A stretch of 64,000 nucleotides of DNA from positions 1 through 64,000 of the forward strand of contig DATELQ010000028.1 of assembly GCA_035276475.1 (NCBI GenBank), given 5' to 3'. Positions within the stretch are counted from its first letter, which is position 1, and every line of letters starts with the position of its first letter. A program made the translations under genes and the position numbers. Below are positions 32,641 to 40,429 of this stretch, in pieces. The notes beneath the pieces were generated by a model, which worked only from the letters and a program-made list of their open reading frames with translations, was not told where the DNA came from and did no database searches. This stretch comes from DATDFB01 sp035276475. Lineage in GTDB: Bacteria; Acidobacteriota; Thermoanaerobaculia; Gp7-AA8.

Positions 32641-33826
32641 GCGCCGCGTGAAGTCGCAGCGGCTGCGCCCCCAAGTCATCCTCCTCGGTTTGGTCTCGCT
32701 GCTCAATGACTCGGCGAGCGAGATGATCTATCCGCTGCTGCCGGTGTTTCTCGTTTCGACGTTGGGCGCGACGCCGCTGGTCGTCGGGATCATCGAGGGG
32801 TCGGCGGATGCGCTGGCGTCCGTGCTGAAGCTGGTTGCCGGTTCCGTTTCGGATCGGCTCCCCCGCCGCAAACCGCTCATCGTTACCGGCTACGCTTTGG
32901 CGGCGCTGTCGCGCGGGTGGATCGCGGTGGCTTCGCGATGGCCCTCGGTGCTGGCGGCGCGGCTGCTGGATCGAACCGGGAAGGGGATCCGCTCCGCGCC
33001 GCGCGACGCGATGATCGCGGATGTGACGCCCGAGGAGAGCCGCGGGAAGGCTTTCGGGTTCCACCGGGCGCTCGATCACACGGGGGCGGTGGTGGGACCG
33101 CTGCTGGCGTTGCTGCTCCTCGATGCGCTGCATTTGCCGTTGCGGACAATCTTTTTGATCGCGGTCATCCCCGGTGCGATCGCGGTGGTGTTGTTGCTGG
33201 TGTTTCTTCGCGAGGAGAGGCGGGCGCGGCGTCGGGACGACGCCGCGCCGGCCGTCGGGACGCCGTCACCACGCTTTTGGATCGCGCTTTCGGCGATTTC
33301 GTTGTTTTCTTTGGCGAATAGCAGCGATGTGTATTTGATCCTGCAGGCGCACGCGGCGGGCGTGTCGACGGCGATGCTCCCGGCGCTGTGGGGCGCGCAC
33401 CACGTCATCAAGGCGCTCTTCTCCACCTCAGCCGGGTCGAGATCGGATACGAGTGGGCGGCGCAAGCTTCTCGTGGCCGGGTGGCTGTCGTACGCGGTCA
33501 TCTATTTCATCTTCCCGTTCGCGCACAACACGGCGTTCTTCTTCGCGCTCTTCGTCGCGTACGCGATTCCGTTCACCCTCAGCGAAGGGGCGGAGCGCGC
33601 CTGGATCAGCGACCTCGTGCCGGCGGAGATCCGCGGCAAGTCGTTCGGGATCTACTACCTCGCCAGCGGCATGTTCGTCCTCGCCGGAACGGCGCTCTTC
33701 GGCTGGCTCTACGAGCACGTCTCGCCGCGCGCGGCCTTCGACACCGGCGCGGCGCTGGCCGTCGCCGCGACGGTCGCCGTCATCGCAGGAAGCGGCAAAA
33801 CAAATCCGCGACCGAGCGCACGATGA
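32636..33826 (+). CDS. MFS transporter (multidrug-efflux-like)
   Basis: This is a 396-residue protein with twelve hydrophobic helices. The MFS signature between helices 2 and 3 is GSVSDRLPRRKPLIVTGY, the start-of-domain motif is NDSASEMIYPLLPVFL, and RTGKGIRSAPRDAMIAD and the second-half GSRSDTSGRRKLLVAG repeat the loop. The sequence resembles the NreB/YfmO-type efflux pumps. A GTG at 32648 seven bases after a TATGCT box is an alternative leaderless start. Its 3' end overlaps the convergent PRPP synthase gene by 47 bases. Confidence 0.9.
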   Translation: MLRRVKSQRLRPQVILLGLVSLLNDSASEMIYPLLPVFLVSTLGATPLVVGIIEGSADALASVLKLVAGSVSDRLPRRKPLIVTGYALAALSRGWIAVASRWPSVLAARLLDRTGKGIRSAPRDAMIADVTPEESRGKAFGFHRALDHTGAVVGPLLALLLLDALHLPLRTIFLIAVIPGAIAVVLLLVFLREERRARRRDDAAPAVGTPSPRFWIALSAISLFSLANSSDVYLILQAHAAGVSTAMLPALWGAHHVIKALFSTSAGSRSDTSGRRKLLVAGWLSYAVIYFIFPFAHNTAFFFALFVAYAIPFTLSEGAERAWISDLVPAEIRGKSFGIYYLASGMFVLAGTALFGWLYEHVSPRAAFDTGAALAVAATVAVIAGSGKTNPRPSAR

Positions 33827-34685
33827 GGCCGCGCTCGCGCAGCGCCGCCGCGCGCGGGTGCGAGTTCGTACAGGCGATGGCGGCGAATAGGCCGCTCGAC
33901 TGCAAGCGCTCCAGCGCGTCGCCCGGCAGCTCGCCGTGCGTGGCGATGGCGACGAGCTTCCCCGCGCCGGCGTCGCGATAGGCGCGCGCCGCGTTCAAAA
34001 GCGACCCGCCGGTGCGGATCATGTCGTCGTAGATCACCACGGTCTCGCCGCCCAACCGCGTGCTCACCGCCGTCACCTCCGTCTCCTCCGGACCGTGCCG
34101 CCGCTTGTACACGAAGGCGGCGGGGACGCCGAGCGCATTGGCGAGCGACTCGACCCACTTGGCGCGGCCGGCGTCGGTCGAGCCGACGACGAACGAGTCG
34201 CCGCCGAGCTCGCGCGCCAGCTCATGGATGACCGGCGCGCCGGAGACGTGCACGGGATGCAGGCTCCCCTCGAAGTAGTGCGGGATGCCTTCGCTGTGCA
34301 GGTCGAGCAGAAGAATCTGATTGCCGAGCTTCGCGTCGGGGATCGAGGAGAAGATGCGCGCGCGGTTCTTCGCCGTCACGGCCTCGCCGGCGTGCGCGGC
34401 GCGGTCCATGGTGGCGTAGCCGTACCACGGCACGATGAGCGTGAGCGTCGACGCGCCGTTCTCGACGATCGCGCAGGCGAGGTCGTAGAGCTCGAGCATG
34501 GCCGCGTCGGAGATGGTGCCGCCGACGGCGATGACGTCGCGTTCGAAGACGTCGGTGGCGACGCGCAGGTAGTGCTCGCCGTCGGGAAAGACGCTGCGCT
34601 CGACGACGCCGCGCTCGAACGCGCCGGCGCGCAGGAGGTCGTCGGCGAAGTAGTCGTAGTCGGCGATGGAGAGGATGAGGTTCAT
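33780..34685 (-). CDS. ribose-phosphate pyrophosphokinase family protein
   Basis: This 301-residue protein has SVFPDGEHYLRV, the PWYGYATMDR region, LLDLHSEGIPHYFEG, the YKRRHGPEETEV flexible loop and the PRPP loop VVIYDDMIRTGGSL. It makes PRPP from ribose-5-phosphate and ATP. The divergence from housekeeping PrsA (KRR loop kept, different termini) and position after nicotinate phosphoribosyltransferase suggest a dedicated PRPP supply for NAD salvage. A fold-back repeat fills the gap upstream. The 3' end overlaps the convergent MFS gene by 47 bases. Confidence 0.88.
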   Translation of the reverse strand: MNLILSIADYDYFADDLLRAGAFERGVVERSVFPDGEHYLRVATDVFERDVIAVGGTISDAAMLELYDLACAIVENGASTLTLIVPWYGYATMDRAAHAGEAVTAKNRARIFSSIPDAKLGNQILLLDLHSEGIPHYFEGSLHPVHVSGAPVIHELARELGGDSFVVGSTDAGRAKWVESLANALGVPAAFVYKRRHGPEETEVTAVSTRLGGETVVIYDDMIRTGGSLLNAARAYRDAGAGKLVAIATHGELPGDALERLQSSGLFAAIACTNSHPRAAALRERGLIVRSVADLFCRFLR

Positions 34686-34686
34686 G

Positions 34687-34757
34687 GTTCTTAAGTTCTT
34701 AGGTTCTTAGGTTCTTAGGTTTCTCTTAAGAACTTAAGAACCTAACAACCTAAGAAC
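34687..34757. repeat. fold-back octanucleotide repeat between pncB and the PRPP synthase gene
   Basis: The left arm is GTTCTTAA followed by GTTCTTAG three times. The right arm is TTAAGAAC twice, then CTAACAAC and CTAAGAAC. They pair around TCTC with one mismatch in about 32 bases. The last codons and the TAG stop of pncB (34750-34752) lie inside the right arm, and the array ends one base before the PRPP synthase ATG. Confidence 0.9.
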
Positions 34758-36183
34758 CTCGCGATTCAAGAATCAACCGAGTCTTCAACTCAAACAATCG
34801 CTCTTCGAGCCCAACGGGATATCGATGCGGATTCACAAACCGCTTCACGCCGTCGTGGAAGCGGCCGAGCTGCGCCACGCGCCGCGCGCGGATCTCTTCG
34901 ATCGACGGCAACGAATACACGCAACGGCCGCCGCGGAAGACCGGCACGAGAAGGTCCTCGAACGGCGCGTCGGCAGCCATCGTGCGCCGGCGCGTGAGGT
35001 CGAGCGGATCGACGATCGTCCGCGTCGGCTCGGGCGTGAGCTCGTCGAGGATCATGTCGGCGTCGGGGAAGCGCCGCACCTGCAGGAGGCCCGGCGTCGA
35101 CGTCTTTACGGCCTGCTCCGAAATTTTCACGCGGTACTGCCACGCGCCGCCGCGCGGCTTGAGCGCCGTGAGCTTGTAAACGCCGCCGAGGGCGGGCTGG
35201 TCGAAGGCCGTGACCATGCGCGTGCCGACGCCCCAGAGGTTGATGCGCGCGCCCTGCTCTTTGAGACTCGCGATCGTGTGCTCGTCGAGGTCGTTGCTTG
35301 CGGCGATGGCGGCCTTCGGGAAGCCGGCGTCGTCGAGCATCTGCCGCGCCTCTTTCGAGAGGTAGGCGAGATCGCCCGAGTCGAGCCGGATGCCGATCAG
35401 CTCGTGCCCCTCGGCGCGCAACTGCCGTCCGATTTCGATGGCGTGCGCGACGCCGTCGCGCGTGTCATAGGTGTCGACGAGGAGCATGACGTTGTTCGGC
35501 ATGACCTCGGCGTATTTCGCGAAGGCCTCGCGCTCGGAGTCGAACGACATCACCCAGCTGTGCGCGTGCGTCCCCTTCACCGGAATCGCGTACTTTGCGC
35601 CGGCGAGGACGTTCGACGTCGCCGCGCAGCCGCCGATGTACGCGGCGCGGCTCGCGGCGAGGCCGCCGTCGATGCCCTGCGCGCGGCGCAGCCCGAAGTC
35701 GATGACGGGATCGCCCTTGGCCGCCCAGACGACGCGCGCCGCCTTTGTCGCAATCAGCGTTTGGAAGTTGACGATGTTGAGGAGCGCGGTCTCGACGAGC
35801 TGCGCCTGCAGGATCGGCCCGCGCACACGGAGGAGCGGCTCGTGCGGGAAAACGACGGTCCCCTCGGGCACGGCATCGACGTCGCACGCGAAGCGCATGT
35901 CGCGGAGGTAGCGGAGGAAGTCGCCGGGGAAGAGGCGCGCGCCGTCGTTTCCTTTCTGCGCGGCGAGGAAGGCGACGTCGTCGTCGCTGAAGCGGAAGTC
36001 CTCGAGGTAGCGCACCGCGGTCTCGAGTCCGGCGGCGATGGTGTAGCCGCCGTCGAAGGGGTTCTCGCGAAAGTAGTGGTGGAAGACGGCCTCGTCGTCC
36101 GCTTTGCCGGTGCGGAAGTAGCCGTAGGCCATGGTGAGCTCGTAGAGGTCCGTCAGCAGGGCGAACGAGAGCACGAAACGCAC
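34750..36183 (-). CDS. pncB: nicotinate phosphoribosyltransferase
   Basis: This 477-residue protein begins at a GTG. The N-terminal ALLTDLYELTMAYGYF and FHHYFRENPFDGGYTIAAGLE, the RRAQGIDGGLAASRAAYIGG loop and GIRLDSGDLAYLSKEARQ are NAPRTase hallmarks. It condenses nicotinate with PRPP for NAD salvage. The following gene encodes a PRPP synthase, so substrate supply and use are coupled. The last two residues and the stop codon come from the fold-back repeat. A -10-like TTATGA lies about 20 bases upstream, shared with the divergent gene. Confidence 0.95.
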   Translation of the reverse strand: MRFVLSFALLTDLYELTMAYGYFRTGKADDEAVFHHYFRENPFDGGYTIAAGLETAVRYLEDFRFSDDDVAFLAAQKGNDGARLFPGDFLRYLRDMRFACDVDAVPEGTVVFPHEPLLRVRGPILQAQLVETALLNIVNFQTLIATKAARVVWAAKGDPVIDFGLRRAQGIDGGLAASRAAYIGGCAATSNVLAGAKYAIPVKGTHAHSWVMSFDSEREAFAKYAEVMPNNVMLLVDTYDTRDGVAHAIEIGRQLRAEGHELIGIRLDSGDLAYLSKEARQMLDDAGFPKAAIAASNDLDEHTIASLKEQGARINLWGVGTRMVTAFDQPALGGVYKLTALKPRGGAWQYRVKISEQAVKTSTPGLLQVRRFPDADMILDELTPEPTRTIVDPLDLTRRRTMAADAPFEDLLVPVFRGGRCVYSLPSIEEIRARRVAQLGRFHDGVKRFVNPHRYPVGLEERLFELKTRLILESRGS

Positions 36184-36211
36184 GGTGCCTCAGGCGCGTC
36201 ATAATTGCAAC

Positions 36212-36586
36212 GTGCGAAAGTCAGGGTGGTTTGCCGCAGTTCTCCTCGCGATCGCCGCGGCCGCGACGGCGGCCGACAAGACGCCGGTCTTCACCCGCAG
36301 CGGGATGGAAGAGGCGGCGCTGCCGTGGCGCTACGTCGACAGCCCGATTCACCCCATCGACGGGCGGCGCGTGCGCTGGCACGTCGGCTGGGTGGAGCTC
36401 AAGACGCCGATCGGGCCGTTCCGCCTCATCTACTTGCCCCTCATGGCCCCGCTCAATGGCTCCTTCGGGTCGCGCAACTGGCAGGGGACGCCGAATGCGT
36501 TCGACCTGACGAATATGCAGATCCCGCAGCGGCCGCCGAAAGAAGAAGAGCCGAAAACGTCGATCGAGATCAAGAAAGAGGAGTGA
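36212..36586 (+). CDS. small exported protein, unknown
   Basis: This is a 124-residue protein from the GTG at 36212, which lies six bases after a CATAAT box and has no Shine-Dalgarno, suggesting a leaderless message. It has a signal peptide (RKSGWFAAVLLAIAAAATAA), then a compact domain with RWHVGWVELKTPIGPFRLIY, and a charged tail KTSIEIKKEE. I do not recognise the family. The stop overlaps the following methyltransferase start (TGATG). Confidence 0.7.
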   Translation: MRKSGWFAAVLLAIAAAATAADKTPVFTRSGMEEAALPWRYVDSPIHPIDGRRVRWHVGWVELKTPIGPFRLIYLPLMAPLNGSFGSRNWQGTPNAFDLTNMQIPQRPPKEEEPKTSIEIKKEE

Positions 36587-37218
36587 TGCCGACGACGGCG
36601 TCGCCGGCCGAGATCCGCGCCGAGTTCGACGCGATGGCTCCGCTGATGCCCGACCGCCTCGGGCCTGCCGAGGAGTGGCTGCTCGCCCAGCTCCCGCGCG
36701 GCCGAACTGTGCTGGACATCGGCTGCGGCATCGGGACGATCGCGCGGCGGCTGGCTTCGTCGTTCGCGCATGTTGTCGCCGTCGACTTCTCTCCGGCGAT
36801 GATCGCCGAGGCGCAGCGGCGGTCATCATCAATCGAGTTCGTCTGCGCGGATCTCTTCGACTGGCTGCGCGAGCACCGCGACGCGTACGACTGCATCGTC
36901 AGCGTCTCCACGCTGCACCACGTCGACCTCGGCGACGCGCTCCGCGCGATGGCGCTGTCGCTGAAGCCGGGAGGGCGGCTGCTGGTGCTCGACGTCTTGC
37001 ACCGCACGAACCCGATCGTCAACGCCGCCGCGCTCGTCGCCGGCTTCCGCTTCACCGGCTGGAAGCTGCGCCGCGCGTTCTGGCGCCACGGCCGCAACGA
37101 GCGCTATCTGACGCTCGGCGAGGCCGCGCACACGGCTTCCGCGGCGCTGCCCGGGGCGCGCGTGCGCGAGCATCTGCTGTGGCGGTATTCGATTGTCTGG
37201 GACCGCCCCGCGAGCTAG
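36586..37218 (+). CDS. class I SAM-dependent methyltransferase
   Basis: This 210-residue protein has the SAM motif TVLDIGCGIGTIARRLA, then VVAVDFSPAMIAEAQRRS and the later LKPGGRLLVLDVLHR. It resembles UbiE/Coq5- and Cypemycin-type small-molecule methyltransferases, but no substrate can be assigned. Its stop codon overlaps that of the convergent yebC gene (CTAG). Confidence 0.88.
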   Translation: MPTTASPAEIRAEFDAMAPLMPDRLGPAEEWLLAQLPRGRTVLDIGCGIGTIARRLASSFAHVVAVDFSPAMIAEAQRRSSSIEFVCADLFDWLREHRDAYDCIVSVSTLHHVDLGDALRAMALSLKPGGRLLVLDVLHRTNPIVNAAALVAGFRFTGWKLRRAFWRHGRNERYLTLGEAAHTASAALPGARVREHLLWRYSIVWDRPAS

Positions 37219-37961
37219 GCGGTCTCCATCATCTCCGCGGGGATGTCGAAGTTCGACCAGACGTTCTGCACGTCGTCGTGATCGTCGAGCGCTTCGAGAA
37301 GCTTCATGACCTGCTTCGATTTGTTCTCGTCGAGGCTGACGTAGTTCGCCGGGATCATGCCGAGCTTCGCCTCGATCGTGGCGATCTTGTTGTTCTCGAG
37401 CGCCTGGCGCACCGCCTCGAAGCTCTCCGGCGAGGTGTAGATCTCGAAGGCGTCGGGGTCGTCGGCCTGGAGGTCGTCGGCGCCGGCCTCGAGGGCGATC
37501 TCCATGAGCTTGTCCTCGTCCGCGGCGCTCTTCTCGACGGCGAAGTAGCCCTTGCGCTCGAACTGGAATTTGACCGAGCCGGGCGTGCCGAGGTTGCCGC
37601 CGTTCTTCTCGAACGTGTGGCGGATCTCGGGGGTGGTGCGGTTGCCGTTGTCGGTCAAGGCCTCGACGATGATGGCCACGCCGCCGGGGCCGTAGCCCTC
37701 GTACGTGACTTCCTCGTACATCGCGCCTTCGAGCTCGCCGCTGCCGCGCTTGATGGCCCGCTCGATGTTGTCCTTCGGCATGTTGTTCGCCTTCGCCTCG
37801 GCGACGGCAGCGCGAAGGCGCGGGTTGGCGTCGGCATCACCGCCGCCGAGCCGCGCGGCGATGGTCATTTCCTTGATGATGCGCGTGAAGACTTTGCCGC
37901 GCTTGGCGTCGGCTGCACCCTTCTTGTGCTTGATGGTGCTCCATTTACTGTGGCCTGACAT
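37215..37961 (-). CDS. yebC: YebC/PmpR family regulator
   Basis: This 248-residue protein has the invariant N-terminus MSGHSKWSTIKHKKGAADAK and YEGYGPGGVAIIVEALTDN. Long YebC family members act as transcriptional regulators or translation factors that help ribosomes at proline stretches, which is relevant here because several proteins in the window carry proline runs (TonB, GWxTD linker, SPFH–GYF). A perfect -10 TATAAT (37995-38000, minus) precedes it with AGGAG before the ATG. Confidence 0.95.
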   Translation of the reverse strand: MSGHSKWSTIKHKKGAADAKRGKVFTRIIKEMTIAARLGGGDADANPRLRAAVAEAKANNMPKDNIERAIKRGSGELEGAMYEEVTYEGYGPGGVAIIVEALTDNGNRTTPEIRHTFEKNGGNLGTPGSVKFQFERKGYFAVEKSAADEDKLMEIALEAGADDLQADDPDAFEIYTSPESFEAVRQALENNKIATIEAKLGMIPANYVSLDENKSKQVMKLLEALDDHDDVQNVWSNFDIPAEMMETA

Positions 37962-37993
37962 GGGAGGCTGCTCCTAAACGTTGATGGGGGCGC

Positions 37994-38002
37994 GATTATA
38001 GT
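37994..38002. promoter_or_regulatory. shared -10 region between yebC and a small divergent gene
   Basis: On the minus strand ATTATA reads TATAAT, placed 33 bases upstream of the yebC ATG. On the plus strand the same region reads GATTAT/TATAGT, three to six bases before the ATG at 38006. One symmetrical A/T block therefore probably drives both genes, with a leaderless message on the plus side. Confidence 0.45.
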
Positions 38003-38005
38003 CAA

Positions 38006-38206
38006 ATGAGTCCGGACTTCCCACTCCGCGCGATCTTCGACGACGGCGAGTGCGTCACGCTCGCCTCGGCCGAGGAGCTGATGGCGGCGTTCGACACGAT
38101 CGACTCGACGGACGCACGGGCGGGGGTGTGGATCCGCGACGCCCGGGATCGGACCGTGCGCTTGCGGATGCGGGGCGGGTGGGTGGAGGTGCTGGAGGTC
38201 TACTGA
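38006..38206 (+). CDS. small protein, unknown function
   Basis: This 66-residue protein reads as one small alpha/beta domain (FDDGECVTLASAEELMAAF and RDRTVRLRMRGGWVEVLEVY). It lacks a signal peptide, membrane segment or Shine-Dalgarno. The stop overlaps the convergent S46 peptidase stop by seven bases. I do not recognise the family. It is supported by its clean fit between two divergent or convergent neighbours and by GC-biased third codon positions. Confidence 0.6.
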   Translation: MSPDFPLRAIFDDGECVTLASAEELMAAFDTIDSTDARAGVWIRDARDRTVRLRMRGGWVEVLEVY

Positions 38207-40347
38207 GCGAAGCGGACCGGCAGTCCCATCTCCTTCAAAAGGTTATGCGCTCCGTCGACCGCATCCATCACCCACAACATATACACCGCGTCGACGTGAA
38301 TCGACCGCGTGATGGCCGGGTCGAAAATGAAGTCATTGCCGAGCGACTCGTACGTTCCGTCGAAAAGCAGCCCGCACAACTCCCCCTTCGCGTTCAGGGT
38401 CGGTGAGCCGGAGTTGCCGCCGGTGGTGTCGACGTCCGACAGGAAATCGACCGGCACGGCGCCGAGCTGCGGGTCGACGTAGCCCGCGGTCTTGTTCGCG
38501 CGCAGCGCGTCGAGCTCCGCCTTCGGCGCGTCGAACTCGCCGCTGCCGGTGTTCTTCTGCACCACGCCCGCGACCGTCGTCTGCGGCGTGTAGGCCACGC
38601 CGTCGCGCGGCACGTAGCCCTTCACCGTCCCGAACGTGATGCGCAGCGTCGAGTTCGCGTCGGGGTAGAGCCGCCCGCCGGTCATCGTGCGCAGCGCCTC
38701 GAGGTACATCGGACGGACGCGCGTCATCGCGCCGCCGAGCTCCTTGTCGCGCTCCTCGCTCTCGAGCGACAGCGGCGACAGCGCCGCGGCGAGGTCGAGC
38801 ATCGAGTCCTTGCGCGCCGTGAGCTGCGCCGTCGACTCGCTCTGCATCGCCTTCCGCTCGGCGAGGTCGGCGATCTTCGTGTTCGCGTAGAGCTGGTCGA
38901 GGAACGGCTCGACGCCGCCGGCTTTGGCGATGGCGTCGTCGACGGCCTTGATGCGCTGGCCGGCCGGGAGCTTCTGCGACTCATTGAGGAAGTAGCGCAG
39001 GCCGGCGCGATCGGACTTCGGCTCGATCGACTTCTGCGCCCGCGTCACCCCCTCGGCGATGCGCGACCAGTCGCGCTGCTGGAAGCCGCCCTCGCGGTCG
39101 ATATCGGCCTTCGGCCGTTCGAGGCTCAGGCGATAGAGCGTCGTCGCCTGGGCCAGCATCGGCGACGAGCGCAGGAGCCACGTGTGGACGGTGTCGCGCT
39201 GCCGCGTCGCCTCGGCTTTCGCCTGCAGCGCGTTGAGCTGGTCCATCGCGCCGGCGTATTTCTTCGCCTCGGCCGGGTGCGCGGCGATCCACGCGTTCAG
39301 ATCGGCCTCGCGCTTCTGCCGCTGCGACACGATGTGGAACTTCTCGAAGCCGGTCAGGGAGCCGGTGTAGTTCTTCAGCGTGTTCTCCATCCCCTTGATG
39401 CGGCTCGCGTTCGCGATCTCGACGCTCTTGTCGGTCTTCCCCATCTCGTGAAGGATGTTGCTGAGGTCCGTGGCGTAGCGGACGAACGTCGGGAACGTGT
39501 ACTCCTGCATCGCCGTCACCTCGGCCGCGGTGCGGTAGCGGAAGGTGCGGCCGGGATAGCCGGCGACGAGGACGAAGTCGCCCGGGTTCATGCCCGCGTT
39601 CGAGACTTTGAGGATGTGCGCGGGGTGGTACGGCACGTTGTCCTTCGAGTAGTCGGCGGGCTTGCCGTCCTTGCCGACGTAGGCGCGGAGGTACGACCAG
39701 TCGCCGGTGTGGCGCGGCCACATCCAGTTGTCGGTCTCGCCGCCGAAGTTGCCGATGCCCAGGGCGGGGGCGTAGACGAGGCGGACGTCGCGGATCTCCA
39801 TCTGCGTCGTGCGAATGTACGACGCACCTTCATAGAAGGACGCGACCCGGCAGCGCACGCCGCCGGGCTTCTCGCACTCGGCGACGAGGGACTTGATGTT
39901 CTTGTCGATGGCTTTGTCGCGGTCGATGTCGGAGAGCGACGCGGCGAGGCTGCCGGTCACGCGCGGCGTGACGTCCTCGATGAGCGTCGTGACGAAGACG
40001 CGCGAGCCGGGGCCGGCCGGCAGTTCCTCGTCCATCGTCTTGGCGAGGAAGCCGTTGGTGATGAGGTCGCGCTGCGGCGTCGAATTGAACTGCAGCGCAC
40101 CGAAGCCACAGTGATGGTTCGTGACAATGAGCCCCTCGGGCGACACGAACGACGCGCTGCAGCCGCCGAGCGAGATGACGGCGCCCATGGGGTCGCCGGT
40201 GAGGTCGGCGAAGCGCTGCGGATCGATCTTGAGGCCGAGCTTCTGCAGCTCCGGCGCGAGCTGCGGGATCTGCTGGGGCATCCACATCCCCTCGGCGCCG
40301 ATGAGCGGCGCGGCGACGAGACAGAGCAACAATGAGAGTCGTTTCAC
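38200..40347 (-). CDS. S46 family dipeptidyl-peptidase, exported
   Basis: This protein has about 715 residues. A GTG at 40347 follows GGGAGAA and leads into a signal peptide (KRLSLLLCLVAAPLIGA). The S46 catalytic triad is visible: IVTNHHCGFG (His), FGGETDNWMWPRHTGD (Asp region) and TTGGNSGSPTLN (Ser). The family (DPP7/DPP11) removes N-terminal dipeptides in the periplasm and matches a peptide-scavenging lifestyle together with the S8 and S10 enzymes. The specificity-determining residue was not assigned. It is divergent from the SPFH gene through an 8-bp inverted repeat. Confidence 0.95.
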   Translation of the reverse strand: MKRLSLLLCLVAAPLIGAEGMWMPQQIPQLAPELQKLGLKIDPQRFADLTGDPMGAVISLGGCSASFVSPEGLIVTNHHCGFGALQFNSTPQRDLITNGFLAKTMDEELPAGPGSRVFVTTLIEDVTPRVTGSLAASLSDIDRDKAIDKNIKSLVAECEKPGGVRCRVASFYEGASYIRTTQMEIRDVRLVYAPALGIGNFGGETDNWMWPRHTGDWSYLRAYVGKDGKPADYSKDNVPYHPAHILKVSNAGMNPGDFVLVAGYPGRTFRYRTAAEVTAMQEYTFPTFVRYATDLSNILHEMGKTDKSVEIANASRIKGMENTLKNYTGSLTGFEKFHIVSQRQKREADLNAWIAAHPAEAKKYAGAMDQLNALQAKAEATRQRDTVHTWLLRSSPMLAQATTLYRLSLERPKADIDREGGFQQRDWSRIAEGVTRAQKSIEPKSDRAGLRYFLNESQKLPAGQRIKAVDDAIAKAGGVEPFLDQLYANTKIADLAERKAMQSESTAQLTARKDSMLDLAAALSPLSLESEERDKELGGAMTRVRPMYLEALRTMTGGRLYPDANSTLRITFGTVKGYVPRDGVAYTPQTTVAGVVQKNTGSGEFDAPKAELDALRANKTAGYVDPQLGAVPVDFLSDVDTTGGNSGSPTLNAKGELCGLLFDGTYESLGNDFIFDPAITRSIHVDAVYMLWVMDAVDGAHNLLKEMGLPVRFAQ

Positions 40348-40375
40348 GTAGTTCTCCCTTCGGAAATTGCGCGCG

Positions 40376-40405
40376 AATGATACCTCCGGCGTCTGCCGTA
40401 TCATT
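40376..40405. promoter_or_regulatory. inverted -10 pair between the S46 peptidase and SPFH genes
   Basis: AATGATAC (40376-40383) and GTATCATT (40398-40405) form a perfect 8-bp inverted repeat with a 14-base spacer, centred between the two divergent genes. Each arm contains TATCAT in the direction of one gene. It could be paired -10 boxes, an operator, or both. Confidence 0.5.
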
Positions 40406-40429
40406 TCCGTGCACCCAAGGAGGAACATC

